A stretch of DNA of 64,000 nt, taken from contig CACGKI010000004.1 of NCBI GenBank assembly GCA_902573565.1, forward strand, positions 1 through 64,000, in the 5' to 3' direction. Positions 1-10,358 of the stretch are shown here, in pieces. Position numbers and translations under genes: made by a program. Every line of letters begins with the position of its first letter. The stretch's first letter is position 1. This DNA is from an uncultured Prochlorococcus sp. Its GTDB lineage: Bacteria; Cyanobacteriota; Cyanobacteriia; PCC-6307; Cyanobiaceae. Below the pieces are notes generated by a model that was not told where the DNA came from, ran no database searches, and was given only the letters and a program-made list of their open reading frames with translations.

Positions 1-627
1 AACTTTATCGCAAATTGACATTGCTTCTTGAGGATCATGAGTAACCATTAATCCGCTTGCATTACAACCTCTTAGAATAATTGGTAATTCACTTCTCAAT
101 TTAAGTTTGACATGCATATCAAGACTACAAAAGGGTTCATCTAATAAAATAAAATTTGTGCCAGGAGCAAGAGCCCTAGCAATTGCAAGTCTTTGTTTTT
201 GGCCTCCAGACAATTCATGAGGGTATCTTCCAATCAAGCTATCAAGACCAACAACATTTAATAAATAGTTCACTCTAGATTTATCTTTTTTATTTTTCAA
301 ACCAAACATCACATTCTCTAAAACGTTTAAGTGAGGGAAAAGTGCGTAATCTTGAAAAACCATACCTATATTTCTTTTCTCAGGGCTAAGAATTTTTTTT
401 CTACTTGAAATTTCGATATTATTTAAAGATATCCTTCCTTTAGAGGGATATTCGAACCCTGCGATTAATCTCAAAAGAGTAGTTTTTCCACAACCAGAAG
501 GACCAAGCAAACCTAATAATTCGTGATTTTCAATTTTTAGGTTAATGTTATTTAATATCCAATCTGAATTTTCTCGCTTATCGTATTTATGATGCAGATC
601 ATCAATTATTAACGCATCATTTTCCAC
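1..627 (-). CDS. ABC transporter ATP-binding protein (partial, runs off window start; possibly iron(III) type)
   Basis: Hand translation of minus strand from GTG at 627: Walker A GLLGPSGCGKTTLLRLIAG, signature LSGGQKQRLAIARAL, Walker B FILLDEPF, H-loop VTHD. Substrate specificity is a guess. Confidence 0.85.
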   Translation of the reverse strand, partial: MENDALIIDDLHHKYDKRENSDWILNNINLKIENHELLGLLGPSGCGKTTLLRLIAGFEYPSKGRISLNNIEISSRKKILSPEKRNIGMVFQDYALFPHLNVLENVMFGLKNKKDKSRVNYLLNVVGLDSLIGRYPHELSGGQKQRLAIARALAPGTNFILLDEPFCSLDMHVKLKLRSELPIILRGCNASGLMVTHDPQEAMSICDKV

Positions 628-711
628 AAAATTCTTCTTCTTTAAATATATTAAATTAGCAGAAAAGATTAAACAAAAATATCTCTTGTATAATTTTATA
701 CACCATCCAAT

Positions 712-1377
712 TTGTTGAATTTAATGAGAAAGGCTGAAAGAGCAGAAATAATACTCAGGGAACTCAAAAAGCTATACCCATCGCCTCCAATACCTCTTGA
801 TCATACAAATGCTTATACACTTCTAATCGCTGTAGTTTTAAGTGCTCAATCAACAGATAAGAAAGTTAATGAATTGACCGAAAAATTATTTAAGGTTGCA
901 GATAATCCAGAGAAGATGGTGAAGCTAGGTATTAATGGGATTTATGAATACATAAAATTTTTAGGTCTATCTAATCAAAAATCAAAGAACATCTATAACC
1001 TATCTAAACTCTTGATTGAGAACTATAAAAGTAAAGTACCAAATACTTTTGAGAAGCTTGAATCTCTTCCAGGAGTGGGCCATAAAACAGCATCAGTTGT
1101 AATGTCACAAGTGTTTAATATCCCTTCATTCCCAGTTGATACTCACATACACAGGTTGTCACAAAGATGGGGGCTAACAAATGGAGATAACGTAGTTCAA
1201 ACAGAAAAAGACCTAAAAAAGATATTTCCAGTTAATGAATGGAATACCTTACATTTGCAAATAATCTTTTATGGCAGAGAATACTGCACGGCAAGAGGAT
1301 GTGATGGAACAAAATGTTATTTATGTCGTACTCTTTATCCCAAAAGAAAAAGGAAATTTATATGTAAAAAGCCCTGA
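712..1377 (+). CDS. nth: endonuclease III (DNA glycosylase/AP lyase); start probably ATG at 724
   Basis: HhH motif LPGVGHKTASVV and catalytic FPVDTHIHRLSQRWGL; C-terminal Cys cluster CTARGCDGTKCYLC. Confidence 0.9.
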   Translation: MLNLMRKAERAEIILRELKKLYPSPPIPLDHTNAYTLLIAVVLSAQSTDKKVNELTEKLFKVADNPEKMVKLGINGIYEYIKFLGLSNQKSKNIYNLSKLLIENYKSKVPNTFEKLESLPGVGHKTASVVMSQVFNIPSFPVDTHIHRLSQRWGLTNGDNVVQTEKDLKKIFPVNEWNTLHLQIIFYGREYCTARGCDGTKCYLCRTLYPKRKRKFICKKP

Positions 1378-1411
1378 GAAATTTATATAATGATTGAATT
1401 AGTTTTTAATC

Positions 1412-2071
1412 ATGAAAATAGCAATTACTGGTGCATCTGGGAAAACAGGTTACAGAATTTCGGAAGAGGCAGTTAAGAAAGGATATAAAGTAAGGCAAAT
1501 TATCAGGAAGAATTCAAAAATTTCAGAAGGACTAGAGAGTTTAGAAACAATTAGAGTTTCACTAGATAATAAGAAAGAACTTGACAAAGCTTTAAAAGAT
1601 ATTGATGCATTGGTAATTGCTACTGGTGCTAGAGCATCATTAGATTTAACTGGTCCTGCGAAGGTTGATGCATTGGGAGTATACAGGCAACTAGAGAGTT
1701 GCAAAAGAGTTGGAATTAAAAGAATAATTTTAGTTAGTTCTCTTTGTACTGGTAAATTATTTCACCCATTAAACTTGTTTGGTTTAATTCTTATTTGGAA
1801 AAAAATAGGTGAAAACTTTCTCCGAAATTCAAATTTCGAATGGACGATTATTAGACCTGGAGGATTAAAAGAAAATGAAGATATTAAATCAGAGAATATA
1901 AATTATTCAAAAGAGGATACTCAAATTAATGGATCAATCCCAAGAAGATTAGTAGCAAAATGTTGTATAGATGCTTTAAAAAATAACGATTCTATAAATA
2001 AATTAATAGAAGTGACGAGTTCAAATGATAATAAAAAAATTTCTTTTAAAAAAGCTATGCAAATGATTTAA
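1412..2071 (+). CDS. NAD(P)-binding NmrA-like/atypical SDR family protein
   Basis: N-terminal MKIAITGASGKTGYRI glycine-rich Rossmann motif. Confidence 0.8.
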   Translation: MKIAITGASGKTGYRISEEAVKKGYKVRQIIRKNSKISEGLESLETIRVSLDNKKELDKALKDIDALVIATGARASLDLTGPAKVDALGVYRQLESCKRVGIKRIILVSSLCTGKLFHPLNLFGLILIWKKIGENFLRNSNFEWTIIRPGGLKENEDIKSENINYSKEDTQINGSIPRRLVAKCCIDALKNNDSINKLIEVTSSNDNKKISFKKAMQMI

Positions 2072-2097
2072 AAGATGTAAATATATAAAATAAAACC

Positions 2098-2286
2098 ATG
2101 AAAATAAATCCCAAAATTGACGCTTTACAATTAATGCTCACTGATTTAAGAACTAGAAATGAACCAATAAGACATAAAGCTGCATTTAAAGGTTGTCAAC
2201 CAGAATTTCAAAGTCTTGTATCAAGGTTAATAAAACAGTTAGAGGAAGAATTGGTTTCTGAAAAGCTTACTAATCGTGATAGTTAA
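2098..2286 (+). CDS. small conserved-type protein of unknown function (62 aa)
   Basis: ATG ORF filling an otherwise empty gap between neighbours. Confidence 0.6.
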   Translation: MKINPKIDALQLMLTDLRTRNEPIRHKAAFKGCQPEFQSLVSRLIKQLEEELVSEKLTNRDS

Positions 2287-2296
2287 AAAATTTAGA

Positions 2297-2908
2297 TTAC
2301 TTAAATGAACTTAAGTTATCTAATCTTGCTTGTTCTGAAAGTTCATCATATCCTCCAAAAAATTTATTATCCAAAAATATTTGAGGGAAAGTATTGTGGC
2401 TACTTTGAGCCATTATTTTTTGAAAGCTCTCATCATTGTCTATTAAAGTAACTTCATAAGGGATAGATAATGAATTAAGCAACCTAATTGCTCTTTTAGA
2501 CCAAGGACAATCCTTTAAAATATACACTTTTACACGCGATTCATTTTTCAATAAATGATTACTTGAGATATTAATAATTTGTTGTTCAAAAGAAAGTAAT
2601 AATATATCAGTACCTTTTTTTACAATACATCCCTCCTCAAGATGCCCACCAAAGACATTACATCCCTCATCTGCAAAACTTAAATGTAAATGAACATCTC
2701 CTTTATTGAAATGTCCATTTAAAGAAACAATCTCTAGATTTCCCTCAAATTTATTTATCTCTTGATTTCCTGGGCATTGAATACAAACTGTTCTAAGATT
2801 ACCCACCACTCCAGAAACATACCCGTATAAATTATTCAATAAAGAATATTCTTTAATTGAATTTATCAAATCAGATTCTGGAGATAGCTTTAGGCTATGA
2901 GGCTGCAT
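2297..2908 (-). CDS. DUF296/PCC-like domain fused to C-terminal glutaredoxin domain
   Basis: N-terminal GYVSGVVGNLRTV...LSFADEGCNVFGGHLEEGCIV resembles DUF296 (PCC); C-terminal VYILKDCPWSKRAIRLLNSLSIPYE...TFPQIFLDNKFFGGYDEL is glutaredoxin. Confidence 0.8.
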   Translation of the reverse strand: MQPHSLKLSPESDLINSIKEYSLLNNLYGYVSGVVGNLRTVCIQCPGNQEINKFEGNLEIVSLNGHFNKGDVHLHLSFADEGCNVFGGHLEEGCIVKKGTDILLLSFEQQIINISSNHLLKNESRVKVYILKDCPWSKRAIRLLNSLSIPYEVTLIDNDESFQKIMAQSSHNTFPQIFLDNKFFGGYDELSEQARLDNLSSFK

Positions 2909-3091
2909 TAGACATAAGGAATAATTTTGTAATATAAAACATCATCAATCATAAAGAGAAGTTGAGTTTATAATCTTTAGGATTCAGATTAAAATTGAGT
3001 TTTAGAATCTAGCATAAAAACAATTTAAAATTTTTACTAAAAATTTAAGCTCATTGAGAGTGTAATATATTTTTTATATACAAAAACCAAT

Positions 3092-3631
3092 TTGTTATTA
3101 AGAAAAAATCTTAAGAATTTAACCTTGAATATTCCCAACTTATTATCGATATCTCGCCTTTTTCTTGTATTTCCATTAATACTTTTTTTAGAAATTAACA
3201 AACCTTTTTATGTCTTTATATTAATTATTATTGGAGGTTTAACTGATTATTTTGACGGGTTACTTGCAAGAAAGTTTAATCTTAAAACCAGATTAGGAGC
3301 TATCCTTGATCCCTTAAGCGATAAAGTATTTTATTTAATTCCTTTAACCTTCCTTTGTAAAAATAATTTAATACCTTTCTGGTCTTTTTCATTAATTTTA
3401 TTTAGAGAATTAATTATCTCTAGCCTGAGGAACGCTACAAAAGACGGTTTACCAGCATCTATATTGGGTAAATTTAAAACATTTTTCTTTTTTATTGCAG
3501 TAATAACCTTCTTTACACCATTAAAAATAAACTTATTGAATAATTTGGCTTTAATTTTTTATTGGTTAGGATTCATCCTGACTTTTGTGACTTTATTAGG
3601 CTATTTAAGAATTAAAAAGAATATGATCTGA
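3092..3631 (+). CDS. pgsA: CDP-diacylglycerol--glycerol-3-phosphate 3-phosphatidyltransferase
   Basis: CDP-alcohol phosphatidyltransferase motif DYFDGLLARKFNLKTRLGAILDPLSDK; TM-rich. Confidence 0.88.
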   Translation: MLLRKNLKNLTLNIPNLLSISRLFLVFPLILFLEINKPFYVFILIIIGGLTDYFDGLLARKFNLKTRLGAILDPLSDKVFYLIPLTFLCKNNLIPFWSFSLILFRELIISSLRNATKDGLPASILGKFKTFFFFIAVITFFTPLKINLLNNLALIFYWLGFILTFVTLLGYLRIKKNMI

Positions 3632-4531
3632 ATTTTCTTCAAACTCCTCACTCTTTTTATTATTAAAATCGTTAGCAAAACTATCCTTTAAACCGTTAAG
3701 TAAATCAAAAGATGGCACCCACTCTAAATCACGCTTAATCTTAGAGATATCAGTCTGATAATGTTTTAATCTTATTGGAAATCCCTTTCGAGATTTAGGA
3801 TCTAATTTTTTATAATCAAATGTTCTTAAAGAAATCTCATTTTGGTTTAATCCAAGTACGTTCGCACACAAATAAATTAAACCCTTGATTGTTACTCCTT
3901 TTTCACCTGAACAGTTGTAAATATTATTTTTAGAATTTTCAAAATTCATGCACCTAATCATTACATCAGTTAGATCCGAAACATGGCCTAGCTGAGTAAT
4001 TAAAGAACCGTCACCAGGGATTGGTATTGATTTTTTAGTAAATAACCTTTCAAAAAACCAATTTTCAATTTTGTTATAATTTCCAGGTCCATAAATATAA
4101 GTAGGCCTAAAACTTGTAAAAGGAATTTTTTGGTTTTTTAACCAATTTTCTGTCTCAAACTTTCCTTTGTGCCTACTATCTGGATCAATTGAATCAACTT
4201 CTGATAAAGGTAGTTCAAAATTATCTTTATAAACACCTGCAGAGCTGACATATATATATCTCTGGAAAGAGTTATCTAAATTTCCTATAAGAAGTTTAGT
4301 TTGTTCTAACTCTCGTCCAGAAATATCATAAACAACGTCATACTTTTTATTTCTTAACCTGAGGATATCTTCTGAACTATTTCTATCACCCTTAATTAAA
4401 TTTGTATTTTCAGGATTACTTTTATTACCTCTCGTGAAAATATCAATATCATGTTTTTGATTTAATAACTTTCGAACCAAAGACTTGCCAACAAATCTAG
4501 TGCCACCCATTACAAGAATTTTCATATTCAA
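3605..4531 (-). CDS. NAD-dependent epimerase/dehydratase family protein (CSP41-like SDR)
   Basis: MKILVMGGTRFVGKSLVRKL, SSAGVY, RPTYIYGPGNY. Confidence 0.8.
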   Translation of the reverse strand: MNMKILVMGGTRFVGKSLVRKLLNQKHDIDIFTRGNKSNPENTNLIKGDRNSSEDILRLRNKKYDVVYDISGRELEQTKLLIGNLDNSFQRYIYVSSAGVYKDNFELPLSEVDSIDPDSRHKGKFETENWLKNQKIPFTSFRPTYIYGPGNYNKIENWFFERLFTKKSIPIPGDGSLITQLGHVSDLTDVMIRCMNFENSKNNIYNCSGEKGVTIKGLIYLCANVLGLNQNEISLRTFDYKKLDPKSRKGFPIRLKHYQTDISKIKRDLEWVPSFDLLNGLKDSFANDFNNKKSEEFEENSDHILFNS

Positions 4532-4617
4532 AAAATATTTAACTGAAGTAGTAATCTTAAATAGAATTACATATTGAATAGTACTACTAATAAGTAATTA
4601 ATGAAAAGGATGATTCT

Positions 4618-5349
4618 ATGGAACTAATACCAGCAATTGATTTAATGAATGGTAAGTGTGTAAGGCTTTTTAAAGGGGACTTTAATAAAAGAAAAGACTT
4701 CACTAAAGAGCCTCATGAGCAGGCTAAATTTTGGGAAAGCGAAGGTGCAAAATATATACATATAGTTGATTTGGATGCTGCAAAAACCGGATCCCCAAAA
4801 AACGATAAATCAATAAAAAAGATTGCGAAAACAGTGAACATACCTATTCAAATAGGTGGGGGGATAAGATCTCAAGAAAGGATAGAACAATTATTTTCTT
4901 ACGGCATTGAGAAAGTTATCATGGGAACCTCTGCAATAGAAAATAAAGAATTAGTCAAAGACTTATCAAATAAATTTCCTGGAAGGATAATTGTTGGTAT
5001 AGATGCAAAAGATGGAAAAGTTAGTACGAGGGGGTGGCTTGAGCAATCTAATATTTTAGCCACAGATCTAGTAAAGGAGTTTTCCGCATTCAAAATTGCT
5101 AGTTTTATTGTTACGGATATAGATACAGATGGTACTTTAGAAGGAACAAATGAAGAATTCATAAAAAGCATACTTGAAATTACAGATATTCCAGTAATAG
5201 CATCAGGAGGTGTTGGTTCAATTTCTGATTTATTATCGCTAGTAAAATTTGAAAATTCTGGACTCTTTGGCGTAATTGTAGGTAAAGCTCTATATGAAAA
5301 TAAATTCACGATAAACGATGCGAATAATGTATTCTCATCAGAGAGATAA
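4618..5349 (+). CDS. hisA: phosphoribosylformimino-5-aminoimidazole carboxamide ribotide isomerase
   Basis: MELIPAIDLMNGKCVRL...PIQIGGGIRS...VIASGGVGS. Confidence 0.93.
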   Translation: MELIPAIDLMNGKCVRLFKGDFNKRKDFTKEPHEQAKFWESEGAKYIHIVDLDAAKTGSPKNDKSIKKIAKTVNIPIQIGGGIRSQERIEQLFSYGIEKVIMGTSAIENKELVKDLSNKFPGRIIVGIDAKDGKVSTRGWLEQSNILATDLVKEFSAFKIASFIVTDIDTDGTLEGTNEEFIKSILEITDIPVIASGGVGSISDLLSLVKFENSGLFGVIVGKALYENKFTINDANNVFSSER

Positions 5350-5463
5350 AATGAATTTGATTTAAACAAAAATTTCTACGCTTAAAAGAGTAAAAAATTG
5401 ATTTAAGACTGGTATTTGCAGTAATTGTTAGTTAATTTTGTATAAGAGATAAGAAATCTAGTT

Positions 5464-7080
5464 TTGGAATTAATTTCAAAAAAATCGATATTGATTATTG
5501 CTCCAAGCTTAATAGCAGAATCTTTATCGCTAAAGTTAACTTCACTAGATCAAAATTTAGACATTAATTTTATTAATGGAACAGCTGATAAAACTCCGGA
5601 TTTAGTTATATGGAATGTTCTTAATTTCCAATCTGAAGATCTTATTAGGTTAGAATTATTAAAATTAAGAGAAAGATATGATGAGTCAAAGTTTCTTATA
5701 ATTCTCTCTGGCGAACTTGTTTATGAAGCAAATACCCTTCCATCGTTAAATGCTGAAGGTTTTCTTTTAAATCCCGGTGCAGAAAAAGTTCTTGAATCTA
5801 TTGATACCATTTTAAATGGAGGAAGGGTATTTGATATTGAAAATAATTCTCAAGTTCAATTCAACAAAGATAAACCTCTCTCTTTTAGTCAAAAAATTCT
5901 AACTTCAGGTCTTAAACAAATAGATTCTGAAATTAATTATATATTCAAATATGTCAACTCTGATTCAACACCAGAATTTTATAAATTCATTTTAAAAGGA
6001 AGATTAAGAGAACTTATTACTGCAAAATCTTTTCTAATTTTCTTATGGGGTAATTCATTAGAACTTTATACAGAAGCAGTTTACACTGAAAATAAAATTA
6101 ATCTTGAAAATAAGAACACTATATTTATTAAAGACAAAAACACTACAGAAATATGGAATTTAATTTTAAATAGACTAAAAGAAAGATATAGCTCAACCAA
6201 CTTACAAGTTGAATTTAATAATTCATCAATAATTCTCTCTGGAATAAAGAAAGAATTCATTTCACGACTAATTTGCAAAATGTTAGATGAGTTAGATAAT
6301 TTAGTAAAAAATATTAAGGAAAACTATAAGGAAAAAGATTTTAAAGATGATTTAAATTCTCTCATAAAAGAACTCAAAGTTAATACAATTACAAATATCA
6401 CAGACAGTTATTTTCGATTAAAAAAAGGAAGCGAATCTGTTTCAATAAATGATTTTATTTATAGTGAGGTGATTTGCGAAGATATAGATAGAGAATCACA
6501 TGAATCAATAATGTTTATAGAGCCAATTATTAAAAATGAAGCTCTTGAATATGATGGGAAATTACTCCCTCTATATGAAACAGAATCGTTTTTGATCCTT
6601 GAAAATATAATTTCAAATTGGGCAATAAGGAACTGTAATTTATTAGCTTCTGAAATCTTTAACATTTGTTCTTCTTGGCCTGAATTAAGAACTGTACTTA
6701 TAAATCCCGAATTACAATCGACAAGAAATTTTGAAAGATTTAGAAATAATATTAATAACTACAATCGCTGGCATGACTATATTTATATGCCTATATACTT
6801 GTATGAGAGTAAACGAGAATATATTGATATTATCGATAAAAAATTTACCCGTTACTTTAAAAATGAAAATAGGGAGAAAGAATTAGAAAATCTAGAATGG
6901 CTACAAAAACAAGTTACATTATTAGTTGAGATAAGAGATGCCGTAGCACCGCAGTTAGAAGTTGCGGTAAAATATATCGTTAATCTTTTCGTAACTTTTC
7001 TTACAAAGGTCGTTGGCAAAGCTATCGGTTTAGTGGGGAAAGGAATCCTTCAAGGATTAGGAAGATCAAGTTCAAAGTAA
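5464..7080 (+). CDS. DUF3685 / Ycf55-like protein with N-terminal receiver-like region
   Basis: N-terminus IIAPSLIAESL...GEL..NAEGFLLNPGAEKVLESIDTILNGGRVF is receiver-like; long C-terminus consistent with cyanobacterial DUF3685. Confidence 0.6.
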   Translation: MELISKKSILIIAPSLIAESLSLKLTSLDQNLDINFINGTADKTPDLVIWNVLNFQSEDLIRLELLKLRERYDESKFLIILSGELVYEANTLPSLNAEGFLLNPGAEKVLESIDTILNGGRVFDIENNSQVQFNKDKPLSFSQKILTSGLKQIDSEINYIFKYVNSDSTPEFYKFILKGRLRELITAKSFLIFLWGNSLELYTEAVYTENKINLENKNTIFIKDKNTTEIWNLILNRLKERYSSTNLQVEFNNSSIILSGIKKEFISRLICKMLDELDNLVKNIKENYKEKDFKDDLNSLIKELKVNTITNITDSYFRLKKGSESVSINDFIYSEVICEDIDRESHESIMFIEPIIKNEALEYDGKLLPLYETESFLILENIISNWAIRNCNLLASEIFNICSSWPELRTVLINPELQSTRNFERFRNNINNYNRWHDYIYMPIYLYESKREYIDIIDKKFTRYFKNENREKELENLEWLQKQVTLLVEIRDAVAPQLEVAVKYIVNLFVTFLTKVVGKAIGLVGKGILQGLGRSSSK

Positions 7081-7094
7081 GTTTTTAAACTTTA

Positions 7095-7643
7095 ATGAAA
7101 ATAATTCAATGGGTCCTAATAGCATTAATTTTCTTAAGTCCATATAAAGCAAATGCCTCTAGAGATTCTGATAGTTACGATGGCAATATCTTTCCTATAT
7201 ATGCAGGTAATGGGGCTATAGTTCCCCCCCAGACAACTCTTCAGGAATCATTAAAAAATAAGAGAGTCGCAGTTTTATTTTTTTATCTTGACGACAGCTC
7301 AGATAGTAAAGCTATGGCTCCGATAATATCTGGTTTAGATTTGATATGGAGAAATAATATAGATATCATTGCTCTAACTACAGATGAATTACAGGATAAA
7401 GAAAAGTCTGAACTTCCAAATGAACCTAACTATTATTGGAACGGTTTAATTCCACAAACCATAATTATTAACAGTGATGGTGAAATTAAATACGATCAAA
7501 ATGGAATGATTAATATAGATGAATTAAACAAAGTTATTGGAGAGTTAAAAGGGATTGACATAAATGATACGGAATTTTCCGTAGAAAGTTTTAATGAATA
7601 CAACAGTATCATTTCTGAAAAAAAAGATAAAAACAATAATTAA
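7095..7643 (+). CDS. secreted/thylakoid thioredoxin-fold protein (possible photosystem I accumulation factor type)
   Basis: Signal-like N-terminus; VAVLFFYLDDSSDSKAMAPIISGLDLIWRNNIDIIALTTDEL thioredoxin-like pattern lacking CxxC. Confidence 0.55.
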   Translation: MKIIQWVLIALIFLSPYKANASRDSDSYDGNIFPIYAGNGAIVPPQTTLQESLKNKRVAVLFFYLDDSSDSKAMAPIISGLDLIWRNNIDIIALTTDELQDKEKSELPNEPNYYWNGLIPQTIIINSDGEIKYDQNGMINIDELNKVIGELKGIDINDTEFSVESFNEYNSIISEKKDKNNN

Positions 7644-7651
7644 TTTAAAAA

Positions 7652-8818
7652 ATGATATTAATAAATATCCTCTTAGTTCTTTTAATTTTTTTAATTCTTT
7701 CAGATTTATATATTAAAAAATCACCCAAATCAAAATTAAATCTGGTCCCTATAAATTACAAAATCAAAAAAAAGGATGGTTTAAACGAATTAATTATAGA
7801 TTTAAAAATAACTAATAAAAGTAAAAGAAAAGAGACGATGGTATCAAATATAAATTTTGAATTAGATTTTTTCAAAAGTAAAGGTAACGAATATTGCCAA
7901 AATTTAGACTATCAAGAAGATATTTATATATACAATAATAATAAAATTGAGAATTTAAATAATTATTGGCCAACAACAATTATCAAGTCAAATTCAGATT
8001 TATTTGTAAGAATCATATATAAATTCAACAATAATAATTTTAGAAAAAAAATAAAATATCTATGGTTAAAAGTATTTTGGGAGAATTATGGACATTTTGG
8101 TATTTCAAATAATAAGGATTGTTTGTTAATTAATTTAGATGGTCAAAAACAAAGAACGAAAGAAGTTTTTGAAATTCCTTTAAATAATAAATATAATGCG
8201 TTAGCTATTAAAACCGATTTACTTGGTTGCTTTGATAACCCAGTAAATACTGTGATTGAATACTGTAAAGGAATTGTAGAAGAAAATGATATTTTAATAA
8301 TCGGTGAGAGTCCACTTGCGATTATGCAAAATAGATATATTTCCCCTCAAAATTTAGAGTATAGTTTATTTTCGAAAGCTTTATGTTATTTTTTTCACCC
8401 CACAAGTAGTCTCGCAACAGCTTGCGGCATGCAATTATTAATAAACAGAATCGGAGTTACAAGAATAACCTTAGCACTTTGTGTTGGATTTCTCTTCAAA
8501 TTAGTTGGTATAAAAGGTATATTTTATAGGTTAACTGGTTCAGAATCATCTCTCATTGATGATATAAGCGGTACAGTTACACCTTACGACAAGAGTATAG
8601 TTATGGGTCCTCTCAATGCGGATTTATTTTGTAAGGAGGTATCGAACTATCTGAATATAGATGTTGCTGTAGTCGATGTTAATGATCTTGGAGGTGTGAA
8701 AGTCTTAGCCTGTTCAAATAAAACAGTAAATAAAATACTCAAAAGAAACTTAATATCTAATCCAGCTGGCAATGGAGATGAAAAAACCCCTATAGTATTA
8801 ATAAGAGAAAAAAAGTAA
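7652..8818 (+). CDS. coenzyme F420-0:L-glutamate ligase (CofE)-like protein with N-terminal membrane/immunoglobulin-like extension
   Basis: ALAIKTDLLGCFDNP..., DILIIGESPLAIMQNRY, DISGTVTPYDKSIVMGPLN resemble CofE family. Confidence 0.6.
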   Translation: MILINILLVLLIFLILSDLYIKKSPKSKLNLVPINYKIKKKDGLNELIIDLKITNKSKRKETMVSNINFELDFFKSKGNEYCQNLDYQEDIYIYNNNKIENLNNYWPTTIIKSNSDLFVRIIYKFNNNNFRKKIKYLWLKVFWENYGHFGISNNKDCLLINLDGQKQRTKEVFEIPLNNKYNALAIKTDLLGCFDNPVNTVIEYCKGIVEENDILIIGESPLAIMQNRYISPQNLEYSLFSKALCYFFHPTSSLATACGMQLLINRIGVTRITLALCVGFLFKLVGIKGIFYRLTGSESSLIDDISGTVTPYDKSIVMGPLNADLFCKEVSNYLNIDVAVVDVNDLGGVKVLACSNKTVNKILKRNLISNPAGNGDEKTPIVLIREKK

Positions 8819-9874
8819 ATGAAAAAAGATACCTCTTATTCTTTTCAATCGAAAAAAGGAATGGAAGTAACTTTTGAAGAACTCCATATAAGGCACATTA
8901 ACCTTTTAATAGATATTAAAAATAAGGAATTGAATAATTGGTTTTTAAAGATGGCGATTATAAATACATTTGATGACTTAAAAATTTTTTTAAATAATCT
9001 TAAGAAAAATAAAAATAAATGCATAATTGCTATATATGGAAACGAAATTATTGGTTATTTGAATATTTTCCCCTTAAACAAAAAAGAAACTTGCCTAAAA
9101 ATATCTAAGCCCAAGTTGATTAAAAACAATTGTTCTTTAACAGATAAACAATTAACCTTAGGATTGATAAAAAAATCTCTCTCAATAAAAGACATAAAAA
9201 CTTCAAGTTGGATAATTAACGCTGATATAAATAATGTTGACCTTATATCAACCTCAAGAGAATTAGGCTTTCAACCGTTAGGAGAGATAATCCTTTGGGA
9301 TGGTTCTGATCTAAATAAATCTATAAATGAAAATATCAATGCCTATGAATTAATTCATGAATTCCAAAACATTAATAAACAAAATATTTTAAAAATAGTG
9401 AATTTCATAAGATCAAATCAATCTCCCTTAATAAGAAATATTTTAGATTTTGATCAAGACGATATTTTAAAAAGAAATAACTCTAAAAGTGGTGCCTTAA
9501 TATATGAAAATTCAGTTTTATGTACAATTTTAAAAGATATAAATTTTCAAAACGAAGAAATTTATACTTTAACCATAAGTAGATTTTGGGATAAGAGATT
9601 CAATTCTATTTTAAAAGAATTTATAAAAAGATTTTTTGAAAAATCCACTGTTTCATATTTAAAAACCTATGAAGAAAATTCTCAATTAAATCTTTTTCTA
9701 GAAGAATGTAATCTCAAAGAAAAAAATCAAGAAATAATTCTTATCAGGAATACAATAGTTAAGAATGAAGGCAAACAGGTAAATATAATAAATCAATCTT
9801 TGGAATCAATCTTTGAAAAATTAAGTCCACAAGGTAATCCATATCCATCTCCTTTTCCATTAAAAACAAAATGA
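8819..9874 (+). CDS. GNAT-like acetyltransferase domain protein
   Basis: [20 protein letters not shown]...[17 protein letters not shown]; start abuts the previous stop. Confidence 0.5.
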   Translation: MKKDTSYSFQSKKGMEVTFEELHIRHINLLIDIKNKELNNWFLKMAIINTFDDLKIFLNNLKKNKNKCIIAIYGNEIIGYLNIFPLNKKETCLKISKPKLIKNNCSLTDKQLTLGLIKKSLSIKDIKTSSWIINADINNVDLISTSRELGFQPLGEIILWDGSDLNKSINENINAYELIHEFQNINKQNILKIVNFIRSNQSPLIRNILDFDQDDILKRNNSKSGALIYENSVLCTILKDINFQNEEIYTLTISRFWDKRFNSILKEFIKRFFEKSTVSYLKTYEENSQLNLFLEECNLKEKNQEIILIRNTIVKNEGKQVNIINQSLESIFEKLSPQGNPYPSPFPLKTK

Positions 9875-10332
9875 AATTTTGCAAACCCAAACCTAAGTCA
9901 ATTTTGAGTTTGGATGTAGGTACCAAAAGAATAGGATTAGCTTATTGTGATCCCCTTTGTATAACATCAAATATACTTCCAGCAGTAAAACGGTTTGAAA
10001 ATAATCAAGAGATTAAAATAATTAAAAATTATATAAACGAATTTAATTTGACTGGGTTTATTGTGGGTATTCCACTAGATGATGAAGGTCAAATGACAAC
10101 TCAAGCAATTGACTGCAAAAATTACTGTCAATTACTTTCAAATGAATTAAAGCTTCCATTTTCTTACGTCAACGAACATAGCTCAACTTGGGAATCTACA
10201 TATAGATTTGGAATAAAAAAAGATAAATCCGGTTTGATTGATAGTTTTTCAGCAAAAATAATTCTTGAGCAATGGATCGAAGAGGGTCCTGAATTAGAAG
10301 AAATAGCTGGTAAACGTCAGATAAAATATTAG
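9871..10332 (+). CDS. ruvX: Holliday junction resolvase-like YqgF/RuvX
   Basis: [36 protein letters not shown] overlap with upstream ORF. Confidence 0.9.
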   Translation: MKFCKPKPKSILSLDVGTKRIGLAYCDPLCITSNILPAVKRFENNQEIKIIKNYINEFNLTGFIVGIPLDDEGQMTTQAIDCKNYCQLLSNELKLPFSYVNEHSSTWESTYRFGIKKDKSGLIDSFSAKIILEQWIEEGPELEEIAGKRQIKY

Positions 10333-10358
10333 TATTAAAAAGGATATATAATTTTTAA

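Noticed and set aside
1450-1704. 84-aa antisense ORF within the NmrA-like gene
   Set aside because: Shadow ORF with biased composition and no independent signal.
4899-5369. 156-aa antisense ORF opposite hisA
   Set aside because: Shadow ORF; Ser/Ile/Phe-rich, no recognisable motif; hisA is certain.
7225-7232. C-run in the thioredoxin-fold gene considered as another slippage site
   Set aside because: The reading frame is intact through the run (VPPQTT), so no frame switch is indicated.
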